Assembly (NCBI GenBank): GCA_022575985.1
Contig: JAKSXM010000007.1
Span: 2,172,501-2,236,500, forward strand
Direction of reading: 5' to 3'
Origin: Anagrus nilaparvatae
Taxonomy: Eukaryota > Arthropoda > Insecta > Hymenoptera > Mymaridae
DNA: 64,000 bases
Shown here piece after piece: positions 1-12,154 of the stretch. Under the pieces are notes generated by a model. The model was not told the origin of the DNA, ran no database searches, and saw only the letters and a program-made list of their open reading frames with translations. How positions within the stretch are numbered: position 1 is the first letter of the stretch; every line of letters starts with the position of its first letter. Made by a program: the position numbers and the translations under genes.

Positions 1-270
1 CGAAAAATTTCTTACGATACATCCATCTAGAATTAAATGATCTTCAATATGAGCCAATCAGAATTTCGATCTAAGTTGCCTAGATTTGGACATTTAGAAT
101 TTAACGGGTCGTATTTGTTTGAACAAATAAACATTTTCAATTTTTTTTTTATATTCTTATACAAAATACCAAAAAAACTTTGATTCTTGAATTAAAAAAT
201 TATAATAAATAAGTTATATGGTTATAAAATATTTCAGTTACAAACATGCTGCGCAAAAACCAACCAGTGT
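1..270. repeat. Right arm of a fold-back element, cut by the window edge
   Basis: This stretch matches 23408-23700 in the same orientation over most of its length. Shared landmarks are the CTAGAATT..AATGATCTTCAATAT block, CAAATAAACATTT, GATTCTTGAATTAAAAAATTA against GATTCTTTGATTAAAAAATTA, and GTTACAAA..GCTGCGCAAAAA. At 23 kb the matching segment is the right arm of an inverted repeat, so this is probably the right arm of a second copy whose left arm lies outside the window. Confidence 0.65.
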
Positions 271-286
271 TGGATATAACGACCTT

Positions 287-1053
287 AAATGACTTTTTAA
301 TGCTTTATATACATAAACTTGATATTTTTCAAAGATTTTCAGTCGATTAATTTCCGTGTCTCCAATATAATGCGTATCCATGTATATAATTAAAAATTAA
401 AATTTTTTAAAATTGAGGTAAGTTAATTATATCATATTTAAACTACCAAGGAGAGTGTCAACTGTTTGGGAAGCCCGCATTTGCTTCAGGACAAGTTATG
501 GTAAGACTAGGAACAACATTTTGAGACCTATAAAACCCATTTTAGTCATAAATTTCAATTTGGGCAGCAATAAAAAAATTGCTTATTTTTGGCCAAAAGC
601 AGTCATTTAGTTTACTGACTCTAAAGATAAGAAAATTTATTGATAAAAAAATGCTGTTTACAGTGATTAAAAGCGGACACTTACACAAAGCAAATGAAAC
701 CAATTAAAAGGTATTTGGTTGAATTAAAAGGGCCGCTGGATCCGCCGCTGAGCATAATTTAGAATACAGCCTAAAAAATCTTATCTTATAGCATAGAGCA
801 CTGCTAGAGGATCTAATTTTTAGGCCTAGGAGGCTAGTTTAGGTAAATTGCGGATACAACAGATGTACCACAACCTGTCTTGAAGCAAATCGGCTTCCCA
901 AACAGTTGACACTCTCTTTGTTAGTTTAAATAATTTTAATTTTTAATTATATACGCATGGCTACGCATTTTATTGGAGACACATGAATTAATGAACTGAA
1001 ATACTTTGAAAAATATCAAGTTTATTTAAATAAAGCATAAAAAAGTCATTTAT
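287..1053. mobile_element. Fold-back element with arms of about 200 bp
   Basis: The left arm (about 287-500) and right arm (about 870-1053) are imperfect inverted copies. AAATGACTTTTTAATGC at the left end pairs with GCATAAAAAAGTCATTT at the right end, and GAGAGTGTCAACTGTTTGGG (451-470) pairs with its complement near 895-915. The loop (about 505-870) has no open reading frame of note. No convincing target-site duplication is visible. It is probably a non-autonomous DNA transposon or fold-back element; the superfamily cannot be assigned. Confidence 0.65.
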
Positions 1054-2592
1054 GTATAAAAAATTTTATTTATCAACGTTGAAATTTTGCTAAAAAAGCC
1101 ATTAATATGCTTCTGACGCTTTTTAAATGGCATATAACCACCCAGCGACATTTACTACATCCAAATATTTAGTATTTATACCAATTATAATTGTTAATCA
1201 TCTAAAAGTTAATTATCTAGTCAATTTTAAAAATTTATTAACAAAAATTGGCTAAAAAACCGAAAAAATCTAAAAAGCTTCTTTTTAGCATAACTCGACT
1301 TCATGAGCATCTAGAGGGCTGAAAAATTTTCAGAAATTTTATTTTAAGCTTATTAAAAGGTGATGAAAAAATCAGCCTGATGGGAAGACTTGACCTGGCA
1401 GAATCACTGGGATCCGGGGCAGATTCTGGTTAGAATTTCTAACAACTTTTTCCATCACTCAATGAAAATCCTTGATTCATTTGGAAACTTGACTAAAGTC
1501 CTATTTTTAGGCAAATTTTAGAATTCCAAAATTTTTGTCTATAAGCTATGTATATTTTACTTTATTTTGTTTCTTTTTCAGAGTTTCAGTAACATCTTTA
1601 AATTTTGGTTAAAACAAGGAAATTGGTGAAATTTTCCCAGAAATCCCAGATGTTAAGAAATCTTTTCTTTTTCTGACCCTTTTTTTAATTCAATTAATAA
1701 TTAGAGTTAATATTACATGGTTGAACACTGGGCATTGTTTAAAAATATTTAGAAAAACGATTTTTGCAGGAAAAAATATTATTTATTATTAACGATTGCT
1801 TAATTTGATTTATCTACGTACATATAGATAAAATTTTCTAAAATCTGAATTTAATACCTCATTAGACGCTAATCGTACTTACTATATTTTTCGATTTAAC
1901 ACTTTGAAATTGAAAAAGAAAAAAAAATAGTTTTATGTAAAAGAAAAGATTTTGCATACTTATTATTTTCCTTAAAAAAAAAAATGATTAAAATTGAAAA
2001 ATACACGCTTTCAAAAAAAAATATATTCTCCAGAATAAAAAGAAAAATTAAAAAGAGACGTATAAATAAAAAAAAAGTATTTTGACTTTTAAAATACTTA
2101 TTTTGTGAAAAAAATATCTGTACATTCATAAAAATTTCCTTATTTTGATATTTTTAATATATTTTTATATATTTAAAATTTTGAATAGTTATTATAAAAA
2201 AAAATACTAGACTAGAAATATTTATTTTAAAATTTACAGTTGGTACGACTAGATAAGGCATATAAAAAGCTTGTAAAATCATGTAAAAATCTGCTTGCTT
2301 TTTCTGTGACCAACATAATATTTTTTCAAAGATTAATTTTTTCTAGTGACTTAACACTATATATATTATGATTTGCAAACGTACTCTGAAAACGTACGCA
2401 ACAAAAACAAATAACACGGAATATGTAATTTATGGATATTCCGTTGTATTTTTTTTTGAACATAACTATAAATGCAGTGACAATGGCTGCTGCTCAAAGA
2501 TCAAAAATGTTTGTTTGCTGTGTATTGCGTTTTTCTGACCGTGAACTTGAATGCTGAATTAATTATTTTATGTCAAATTTATTTAAGTTAAA
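1054..2592. other. Intergenic sequence upstream of the F-box gene
   Basis: AT-rich sequence with no supported gene. Short open frames here are lysine- and phenylalanine-rich products of A/T runs. The last 200 bases presumably hold the promoter and 5' untranslated region of the F-box gene, but I see no distinctive promoter motif. Confidence 0.4.
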
Positions 2593-4392
2593 ATGGTAAT
2601 TTATTTATATATTATTATTAGCAGACATAATTCACATAATTCACTATGTAATGGCTAACTTGTACAATTTACTTAACCTAGAACATCTATTTGATTTAAA
2701 ACTATTAATTTTACACAAAATCATTTAATAATAAAACATCAATCTATTTACCACTATAATGTGCTCTTTTTTGTGCAGGATTTGCATGATCACAGCAGTG
2801 ATTTTAGTTCTGATGAAGGTCAGGAGGAATCATTTACTGAACCAGTTGATGAACTAACTGCTTTTCGAGAACAATGGCAAAAAGATCTTCAAAGTGCAAA
2901 GGAATTGGAACCAAAAATGAAACAGCTACAAATATCAAATAATAATTTATGTGATAATGAATCTGTAGAAAAAAAAGTATGTTTTTATTTTTTTAATAAT
3001 TCATTTTTGATTCTTAAAAACTATATGCAAATAATCGTTTTGATGCAGGCAAAAAATTTATTTTTACAAGGGGCTGAGCATGAGAAGTCAGGTAAATTAT
3101 ATGAAGCAATTCAATTTTATAAAAAAGCAGAACAATTAGTACCAGACATAGAATTTCGTTATTATGAATCAACAAAATCTAAGCAAAATGAAATAAAAGA
3201 ACCATTGGAAACATCTGATGTCTTGAATACTATTGAAGTTACAAATAAAGAAATAGATTCTGAAAATAATGAATATGATATGGATGATTGTGATATTTCT
3301 GAAAAATTATCGAGAATTGTTGAAAGGAATGGCTGCGTTTGTTTCTCTCAAACAGAACAAAATGTAAACAAAATTAAAAATTCCTATGTATTATATTTAA
3401 AATTAATTCTTAATGTTTCTCTTTAATTTAATTGTCTCAGACAACTCATATATCTTCTCTTCCAATGGAAATTTTCTTATATATTTTTCGTTGGGTCGTA
3501 TCATCTGATTTAGATATTCGAAGTCTTGATATTCTTTCAAAAGTTTGTAGAGGCTTTTATGTTTGTTCAAGAGATCCAGAAATATGGAGAATGGCTTGTA
3601 TGAAGGTTTGGGGAATAAATTGCAAAAAAGCTAATCCAGAATTTTCATCTTGGAGAGAAATGTTTTTAAAAAGACCTCGATTGCGTTTTGATGGATGTTA
3701 CATAAGTAAAACTACATATATTCGTCCAGGTGAAAATAGTTTTCAAGACCAATATTATAAGCCTTGGCATCTTGTTGAGTACTTTCGATACCTAAGGTAA
3801 TTTAATTTTCATATAAAAAAATTAAAATATGTAACATTTACAGAATTTGAAATTTATTAAAATGAAAATTTGCTTCCTTATTACAGATTCTTTCCTGAAA
3901 AAAAAGTATTAATGTTGACATCAACTGATGATGCTCAATCTTGCGTTACTTCTTTGAAAAGTCCTGACCCACGGAATACTTCTGTTTTGGTGGGACATTA
4001 CAGACTTAATAATAATTGCGTTACCTTAATATTAAAGCGTCAAGATATTAAAAACAATGCTACCTCATTCAGCTATCGAAAGCGAAAGAGACCTGAATTT
4101 ATACATGATAGTGGTGAACAAACGTATCATATAGTAAGTTTCAATGACAACTTAAATTACCTATTACTTTTAACCAAATTTTAATAAACCATAAATTTAT
4201 CAGGAATTTGAAATTCAAAATTTTCACAAGCGTAAAAATGTTCAATTATCATGGTTACGTTATATTATATATACAAAATATAAGAACGGTCAAGAAATTT
4301 CATCCCAGTTAAATCTTGCAGGCCGCTATACATCCTTTAAATTTAGTCGTGTAAAAAGTTACACTCAAGAAAGCATATTACCATTACAATAA
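2593..4392 (+). CDS. FBXO9: F-box only protein 9 (SCF ubiquitin ligase substrate receptor)
   Basis: Six coding exons: 2593-2595, 2779-2976, 3049-3363, 3441-3796, 3887-4133 and 4204-4392, giving 435 residues, close to the vertebrate FBXO9 length. All introns are GT..AG and every phase agrees. Residues about 68-100 form a TPR-like helix pair ([20 protein letters not shown] onward), residues about 176-222 the F-box ([17 protein letters not shown]), followed by the family-typical [15 protein letters not shown] and [11 protein letters not shown] blocks and a beta-rich C-terminal domain ending in RVKSYT. In the family, the F-box binds SKP1 within an SCF E3 complex, and mammalian FBXO9 targets TEL2/TTI1 for degradation. 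The acidic N-terminus (residues 2-20, [15 protein letters not shown]) follows a first coding exon that may consist only of the ATG; that start is inferred from ATG|GTAATT and is the least certain part. A polyadenylation-like AATAAA lies near 4684. Confidence 0.93.
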
Positions 4393-5340
4393 TGGGTTAG
4401 AATGTAATATATAAACAAACAAAAAATATATGTTGTATGTATATATTTATGTATATAAAAGAATAACTCAAAGAAAAACCACTTTTGTAAGAAATATTGT
4501 ATACTTATATATTATACAACAATTTTTATATATTTAAGAAAAAATTTATATGCACTTGAAAGGTTTATTGGTCAATGTCTAGTCGTAGTCAGTTTTCTTT
4601 TTCTATTTCAATTTCACTAATAAAATTATGATTTTGATCTTTATAAAAAATTTGTATTTATATAAAAATGTATTGAATATTTGAATAAAATATTATTTCA
4701 TAAACTTAAAAGAAATCTTTTTTTGTAACCAAATAATACCTCTTTAAAAACTTTTTAAATTATGCAATTAAAAATTGTTTATTATCTAGTAAAAAAAAAA
4801 ATATTTTATAATTACCGAAAAACTCTGTTTTATAAGATTCAGCCAACATGTAAATTTTCGTTTTTAGCCCCAAAATTCCCCCAGAATGAATGCAGGGCTG
4901 TTTGTATGTCTTTACAATATATGAAAGTATGTTTTCTAGTAAAAATTAGCTTTTTAAAACGCTTTGTGGCCTCTGTAAAAATTTGTAAAGCTAAAAACTC
5001 AAAATTTCCATGTTATTCAAATGAGAAACTTCAAGTGATCAGCGGTATGGGTTAAAAAAATCAAAATCCTTGGAGCTGGAGGTTTTTTATGACCAAAATA
5101 TTCGAAAAAAATGGGGGGAGCCAAAAATATCAAAAAAAAAAAAATAAGACACACTCTAGTATCCAGTTACTTCCTCGCCTTTATTGATAAAAAATTCCCT
5201 TAACTGCTTAATTATTACTCAAAAATAATAAATTTATGTTATAATACGTTTATAAAATTTCCCCCTTTTTTTGGATATCCTCCCCCTTTTTTAAAATTTA
5301 ATTTTCCCTTTCCTTCTTTTTTAAAAAAAGGAGGCTATGA
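4393..5340. other. 3' region of the F-box gene and intergenic DNA
   Basis: The 3' untranslated region probably runs to about 4700 (AATAAA near 4684). Beyond it the sequence is A/T- and C-run-rich (for example CCCCC TTTTT blocks at 5261-5310), with one 97-residue frame that has no recognisable features and no good codon pattern. Nothing else is supported. Confidence 0.4.
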
Positions 5341-5344
5341 TGCC

Positions 5345-5465
5345 TGTTTAATCAAAGGACAAAATATTATGGTTTTGATTTTGCATGCAGTTGTATGCTC
5401 GAGTGCAGACAGCATGCAAAAGTCGAACCCCATATTTTTTCCCTTGATTTAGAACATAGTTTTTC
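5345..5465. repeat. Dispersed repeat, GCATGCAAAAGTCGAACC family, copy 1
   Basis: The block around GGACAAAATATT..GGTTTTGATT..GCATGCAAAAGTCGAACC.CCATATTTTTT recurs at 24690-24745 and 60445-60545 in the same orientation. The neighbouring 5693-5765 piece (ATAGGCTTTTTCTGCCCTA..TATGTAAAAAA) matches 24795-24830. The match is high over about 60-100 bp. There is no coding capacity. The class is unknown. Confidence 0.6.
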
Positions 5466-5536
5466 TTCCTAGCGGGCCGAAAACACTTTTTTCGCCCCGC
5501 AACGAAAACGAAAAAAACGCGTTTTCACCCCACTGA

Positions 5537-5690
5537 GAAAGAAAAATTTCGTTTTGTCCATGGGAACAAAAAAAAAAATACCCCAGATCGCAGTTTACCA
5601 TCCTCGGCTTCGCCTCGGATGCTAATTAACGTGCGATCTGGGCCATTCTTTTTTTTTGCTCCCTTGGTTAAAAATGTACTATTACATATA
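5537..5690. repeat. Palindromic element, family A, copy 1
   Basis: The element can fold on itself: GGGAACAAAAAAAAAAATA pairs with TTCTTTTTTTTTGCTCCC, and CCCAGATCGCA pairs with TGCGATCTGGG, with the GC-rich loop CCTCGGCTTCGCCTCGGATG between. It is followed by CTTGGTTAAAAATGTA. A second copy lies 236 bp downstream in the same orientation. Probably a MITE or SINE-like short repeat. Confidence 0.7.
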
Positions 5691-5772
5691 AAGAGCAAAA
5701 AATCCCTAGGATAGAAAATAGGCTTTTTCTGCCCTAGTTATGTAAAAAACCCTTTTTCAACGAGATAGAAAA

Positions 5773-5925
5773 GAGAAAGAAAAATTTCGTTTTGTCCATG
5801 GGAGCAAAAAAAGAATGCCCCAGAGGTCAGTTTATACTATCCTTGGCTTCGCCTCGGATGTTAATTAAAGTGAAAGCTGGGCCATTGTTTTTTTGCTCCC
5901 TTGGTTAAAAATGTATTATTTTTGC
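5773..5925. repeat. Palindromic element, family A, copy 2
   Basis: It repeats copy 1 almost throughout, from GAGAAAGAAAAATTTCGTTT through the TCGGCTTCGCCTCGGATG loop to GCTCCCTTGGTTAAAAATGT. The inner stem is less perfect here (CCCCAGAGGTCAG against GAAAGCTGGGCC), so this copy has decayed more. Confidence 0.7.
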
Positions 5926-6167
5926 AATAAGTTAATTCTGGGAAGCGGGAACCCGCTATATTTTAAAAGTTTTTTATCTGTGGTAAAAAAGTTTTTTTTT
6001 TAAATCAAAATTCTTTTTAAGGAAAATTTAAAATTTTCATTTCTTTATTATTTATTTGAAAATCTGAGGAACCAACTTAGAATACTATATTAAAATTGTA
6101 CCCTATAAAATTTGATGAGTGAATTGCGTTATAATATATATATATTTAAGGTTCGTATTCAGACAAG

Positions 6168-6300
6168 TAAAGCATGGCCCAAATCACGCAGGTAAACTGC
6201 GATTTGGGACATTCTTTATTGGTGAACAAGGGCCGTATAAAATTTTTTTGTGTCAGTAGCGAGGAAGCACGTCTTTTTCTGCCGCTGATCAGAAAAAATA
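6168..6300. repeat. Palindromic element, family A, copy 3 with a 3' extension
   Basis: GGCCCAAATCACGCAG pairs with CTGCGATTTGGGACATTC across a very short loop, without the CTCGG loop of copies 1 and 2. An extension TCAGTAGCGAGGAAGCACGT follows. The same extension appears, variably decayed, at 32990-33050 (reverse), 52345-52375 and 60315-60335, so it belongs to the repeat unit. A 64-residue open frame starts inside and is not considered a gene. Confidence 0.6.
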
Positions 6301-6399
6301 ATAAAATAATGCGAAAACGTGAACTTTCAGTTAGTAATTTTTGCTCTCGTTACAAAAAAATTCATTGAAAATCTTGAGAAACTTGAATTTTCTTAAATT

Positions 6400-9300
6400 A
6401 ATGATTTGTTAGAACTGCTTTTGGGGTTGATCTTACTAATTTCTGAAGTCCGATTTTACCTCATACAACCCCAAAAAAATTATTATCACCTTATTATGAG
6501 GTAAATTTTTATAAAAAATATATATATATTTATTTAAAATTTACCCCATGTTTAGGCAATGATATCATATTTTTTTGGGGTTGTATGAGATAAACTCAAT
6601 TTTATTGTTATCTCAAAACTCTAATTTTAGGTCCACTCTAATGTGACATATTTAGCCCAAAATATTGAAAATATTAAAATGTCTTGAATGTTTCGATTGG
6701 GCGTTAATACATTAGTTTATTTTATTTACTTTGAAATAAAAACGCTGTATTTGCAAATTGTTGATAATACTCTGGTAAAATAGACTTTTAGACCAAAAGT
6801 ATACCCGTGCATAAAAATGAAATGAAATTTTTAAATTTTGTTTTACAAAGTATGAAGCTTATCATATTTTTGTATACGAATACAAAAAAAATACGTTTGA
6901 CACTTTTACTTGTTGCATGATTAAATATCATTATAAAGTCACGCTAAACTGTTTTACCTTTGCAATATAAAAATCGATTGTAAACTATAACGATTAATGT
7001 AAACTAAAGGGTATATGGAAAATTCAAGGTCTTTATCAGTTTTGTTTGTTTTGAAAAATAAATAGAATAAAAATTTTTATTGAATATCTTGTAAAATAAT
7101 GAAAAATTTGTTTTTTGAAATTTTGATTTGATTTCCTTCAAGCATCATTAGAAAGATGTGATTTTCAGATATAATTTAAAAGCTTCAAATGTAATCCTGA
7201 ATCCCATAATTCATTTAAACTGGTGAATAGCTTTATTTTAGTGTATAGTCAGAAAAACTAATTTGTCAAGCATTCAAATTTACGTTATTTAGCTCATTAA
7301 ATAGTCATATATATTTATAACTATATAGGCGCATAATAAAAAATATATATTTAATCAGAAAAAAACAAGCAGAAAGTTGTAATAAATATAAACTGGCCTT
7401 ATTATTCACATGCATTTTCAATGACAATATTTAGTATATTAAATTTGTAAATGTATTAATATAAAAAATATATATAATGTATAAATATATGTTTTTGTCT
7501 ACGTTAAAAATCTATAATATCGAGCAATTTTTAATAAAGGGTCAGTAGTGTATATAGAGGAATAGGTGGGTACACCTTACAACAATATTGTCTGTCAGTA
7601 TCAATGGTTTTACTACTTAGAAAATAATAGTTTTATTAAATATATACTGATATCAATACATTTAAATTGTTTCCTTTGTTTATTATTAGCTAATTTATGT
7701 GATTTATCGAAGATATGTCAGTTGTTTAATTTGTTTTTATGAGAGCTAGTTTGTGTTGTTTGAAAAAGTTTGGTAAGTAATTTTTTTTCTATTAATTTGC
7801 TGGATTCAAATGTTCATTAAATTTTATTGATTATGAAATTTTAGTGGTAAATATTACGTGTACATGACAGATGTAATTAAAAAGGAACCACTACTTTTTG
7901 CCAATAAAAAGTTGAGTTACTAATTCTAAATAAGAAAATATGAATATTTTATTAGCTGAAAAAATTTTATCCAGTCTATATTTATTATAAAAATTTGAAA
8001 TTATATTAAATTTTGAACTTTTTAAAAATGCCTCTGGTTGGATCTGATATTTGCGATTTCGTAGCCAAGAAAAAATCCGACTCTCTAATTGAATCCTGTA
8101 ACTGACGTAAATCTTCTAGGTTCCATTTATACGCAATCATAGGCTAATATTATAAAATTATTAAAATACTTCCTATGTACTTAAAAACTAAAAATATACA
8201 ATAAAAATCGATTGTTATTCCATTACGTGTACCTAATTTAAACTATAAATAATCTAAATTATAGTACTTTTTTAAACCATTCGATATCAAAAACCCTGTA
8301 AGTTTCATATAAAGTATTATTCAACGTGTCTCATAAGTTTACGTGGTTTCATTAAGAACACTACTATAATATATAAAGAAATAATTTTAATTCAATTATT
8401 TTTTTTCAGTGATTTTACAGTAGGTTAAAATTTAATTTTTCTTTAAATTATTATTTATAAGTAAATAGAAAAAAATAAAAACAGTGTTTACAGGTAAATA
8501 AAAAACAAGCAATTTAATTTCAATAAATTTTTTTAATAATTATATCTTATTTTTGCAAAAATTAAATTTTATGTTTTTCATATATTTTTACAATTGTCTG
8601 TTTATTTTTTTTAAATTAAATATAATTAACGTAAATAATATAATGTGTTAAAACAAGAAAAATAAAATATTTTAATATTATCATTACAGAATATATTAGA
8701 CTGATGCTTATTTTTAAGATATATTATATTATTTTATCTAAAAATTCAAATGAGATTTGTGAAATTTTCAGCCAATAAGATTGGTTTTAATGGTACTAAT
8801 AATTTAAATGAACTTTTTAAAATTCTGTGTTCCCTAAAACTCGTATAAATTATTATTATTATTTAAAAGTATTTTTAAACTGATTCTTTTAACACTCCTG
8901 TAAAAATATGAAAATCAAACATATAAAATTAAACTTATTTTCATCCACGTGGTCAACAAAGACGTTTTTCTTCGGTTTTCAGTCCTCAAAATTGGCATTT
9001 TGAGTTATTTAAACATCATCCGGAGCCATTAATCACGATTCTGAAATCAAATTTTTGACCTAATCAAAGAAAACTTGTAACTCTATTAAATTACCAAATC
9101 TGAGGTTAAGACCTTAAAAATCCGTTATTTCTAGTCCAAAATTTTTTAATTAATTTCAGGATCATGGTCAGCAATCCCAAAAACCTTATTATAAGTGAAC
9201 CAATTTGTTGCTTATATTTCAATATTTTTTAGGAATTTGTATTTTTTGCAAATTTTTTTGATCATTATGAGTCACTTAAAACCACCAAACGAAAAATAGA

Positions 9301-11110
9301 CAAAACCTTCAAAATTGTTTTTAATGACCAAAAATTTCTGTTGACGGGGATCCATTTTATATCCTATTTAAAATTTTTAGATGTATTTATCAACAGGCCT
9401 AATCTTTTTAATTAGGCAAAATAAACTTTTTTTTAGATCGTTAATACCTAATAATATAGTATTTAGATTTTCTTTTACAATTAAAAATACTAAGAAATAT
9501 TTTTTCCCTGATATCATATTTATTAAAAATTTTCTTTTATATTTATAGATTTATAAATTCCGATCAATAATAATAAATTGCATATAGCGTGCATTATTTA
9601 TAAAAATTCGATAAAATATCAATATTAAGTACAAAAATGAATATTTAATAGCAAATAAATTAAATATTTTTATACTTACAAAGGGGGTGCATAATTATTG
9701 GAATATAAAGTCAGTTGAAACTTTAATTTTTAGTATAATAAAAAATCATGAGCAGATTTCATGTTTCAATCTAATTAAAAAAATTACGTATTTAAGATTT
9801 AAATTTAAAAAAATATCCTGGATGGTAAGCAGAATACCTTGGATAATCAGGTTAGGCTCGGGTAATACTTCAGGTAATCAGGAACTAGCGCAAAAGTGGG
9901 AAAAAAACAAAAAAAAAAAAAATACTTTTTACGTTAAATTATAAATACTGTAGAGGCTGGAATATGAAACACTTTCCATAATAAATTTTTTATAAATGTT
10001 AAATAAATAAATTATTTTTTGTTTCAGACATTTTGGATTTAATTATAAATCATTTGGGTCCTTATTATTAGTTAAAAAGGTATCACCATGTCCTCTACAG
10101 GACCAAGTTTATTCTTTTGTTGGTAAATGGATTAGAAAATCTTATTATTAATTTTCAAGAAATATTCCTTTTTTAATGCACATTTTTTTTTCAAAAAAGG
10201 TAAAATATTTTAATTCGTATTAATTATGTGTGAAAAAATGCATTGATTGTTGTATTAGGTTTGATCATTTTTTGGTAGTTAGATAATTTTTCACGTATAG
10301 AATTAAATTGTAAAATTAATATTCAGTAAACACGTCTGAAATAGTATTTTCTGAAAAAATTATTTTGCTTTCTACAGATGCACGAAATAAATAAATTTTT
10401 TCATAGTAAAATAGAGGTCAAGAATCAAAAAAAATTTTTTCACATTAGTTTTACACAATGTAATATAAAGTGTAAATAATTAACTATTTTTATATAAATA
10501 GCTAATAAATATAGAAAGTTATATTTTTTTAAATACTTTTAATTTACATTCATTTAAAAAAAATCGATAATTTCTCGACGAAAAGTTCATTGTCTACATT
10601 TAATTTTTATGTTTCAAGGTATATAATCATAAACTTGCGATAGTAACCTTGCACTATAAATACTATAATAAAATGACAATGAAACTTTATTGTTTCTTTA
10701 TGATTATTTATTATTATACTTTCATTTTCTATTTTTTTTAACTAGCGTAAGATATTTTCCTTTTTTTTATTAATAATTAACTTTTTTGTTAAATTTTTTG
10801 AGTTACATTTGCAAAATTACACATTTCTATAAATTTTTATCTACACTTTTTTAATTTCACTGACTGCATGAAGTATTAGTTAAGTTATTAAATAATGAAA
10901 AAATCGAGATTGTTGATTTATCAAAAGATAAATTAATCAGGTACGATCCTTTTTCGATATACAAAAAAAAATAAAAATTTTTTAAGGTACGTGCTAAGTT
11001 CATTTTGAGGCAATGATTTTTTCAAAACTTTCTTAACACGAATTCGATTTCTGCAAAATAAAAAAACATAGAAAATTCATGTTTGTAATAAAATTATTAA
11101 AAAATTTTAT
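6400..11110. other. Gene-free AT-rich stretch
   Basis: About 4.7 kb of very AT-rich DNA in which I find no exon with convincing splice signals and coding pattern. A possible untranslated exon donor (TTTG|GTAAGTAA near 7770) could belong to the gene at 12155, but nothing confirms it. The 85-residue frame at 9687-9944 and similar frames are low-complexity. Confidence 0.35.
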
Positions 11111-11112
11111 TC

Positions 11113-11340
11113 TTGAAGATATGCAGAATCTTTTTCTTAATCAATTCCTCCACTGGGCAGGAGAAGGGCAGCGTCCAGTTGTCTAGGCTGCGCGCTCCAA
11201 ACCAAAGTTATACCTTAAAAGGGAGTCTCGGTTTGGGGCAGAAAACGCAGGGGGGGGGGCTTAAAGTATGTTTAGTCAGTAGAAATCTGAAACTTGGTAC
11301 CGGCAAAGTCTCCCAGTTTTACTTTGTATACAGTTGGTAA
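11113..11340 (+). mobile_element. R1-like LINE 3' end, decayed copy
   Basis: This block resembles 50385-50600. Shared runs include CTAGGCTGC, AAAGTTATACCTTAAAAGGG against GAAGTTATACCTGAAAAGGG, TCGGTTTGGGGCA and CGCAGGGGGG. At 50 kb the same sequence lies downstream of a recognisable LINE C-terminal coding fragment and ends in poly(A), so this is a second, older 3' end of the same element. The open frame that crosses it is not a gene. Confidence 0.7.
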
Positions 11341-11617
11341 GTAATGGAAACATCCCATAAGCCCATAATTAGAAGAATTTTTAATTTTTTTTTATATCAA
11401 AGACTGATCAATTTATCGCGAGAATTCCATAATATTGATTGTTTCATTGTCTAATAACTTCAAATTAAAAAAGAAAAAGATAAAATTTGGGCAGCTAAGT
11501 GAAATACCATCTTAAATAAATCTTAGGTAATCTATGAGGTTTTCAAAACTGCAGCGAGAGGTTTTGGGAAGTTTCTGGGCTTACACGAAATCTAACCAGC
11601 AAAAATCGAAAAAAAAA

Positions 11618-11650
11618 ACCGGAATTTCGGGTAATCGCACACCCCTACTG
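11618..11650. repeat. hAT-like terminal sequence (CGGGTAATCGCACACCCCTA)
   Basis: The reverse complement reads TAGGGGTGTGCGATTACCCG, a form common at the ends of hAT-type MITEs. A related end, GTGTGCGGTTACCCAACCC, occurs at 13560. I could not pair it with a partner to define a complete element here. Confidence 0.3.
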
Positions 11651-12154
11651 TAAAATTCAGATCGAAAACCGGTGGAATGGATTTTTGAGAGACTGATCCG
11701 GATCTAATTGTTTTGGAAAACGGAAAAATTTTTTAAATTCCCGTTTTCAATAATATATTTGAGCAAGCTTGTAACGAATTTTTAACCACTTTGACGAATA
11801 ATGAAAATTCACTTAATGGATGCTTGAAAACGGCAATATCCAAAATTTTCCCGCTGTCAAAAAAATTTAGAAAAGGATCAAAAATCTGTCTATCAAAAAT
11901 CCGTTCCACTGGTTTTTTGAAAATGGCTCTGCTCCAAAATTTCCCATGAACGGTTCATTTTTGAAATGGTAAGCTGCTATTTTGCAACGATTATTTTATA
12001 GTTTTTATTGAAAACGAGTATAGGAGCATGCCAGTTTTGCCCAAATTGGCCAATAATTTGCAAAATAGTAAAAATTTGTAATAATAATATTTATATATGA
12101 TTGTAAAATTAAGTTAGATAATTAATTTTATTTTCTATTTCAATTAGAATAAAA

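Noticed and set aside
4762..5055. 97-codon open frame downstream of the F-box gene
   Set aside because: Lys/Phe-rich composition, no domain, no splice context and no second copy.
7735..7775. Possible untranslated first exon ending TTTG|GTAAGTAA
   Set aside because: There is a good donor but nothing ties it to the gene at 12155; recorded only as a possibility.
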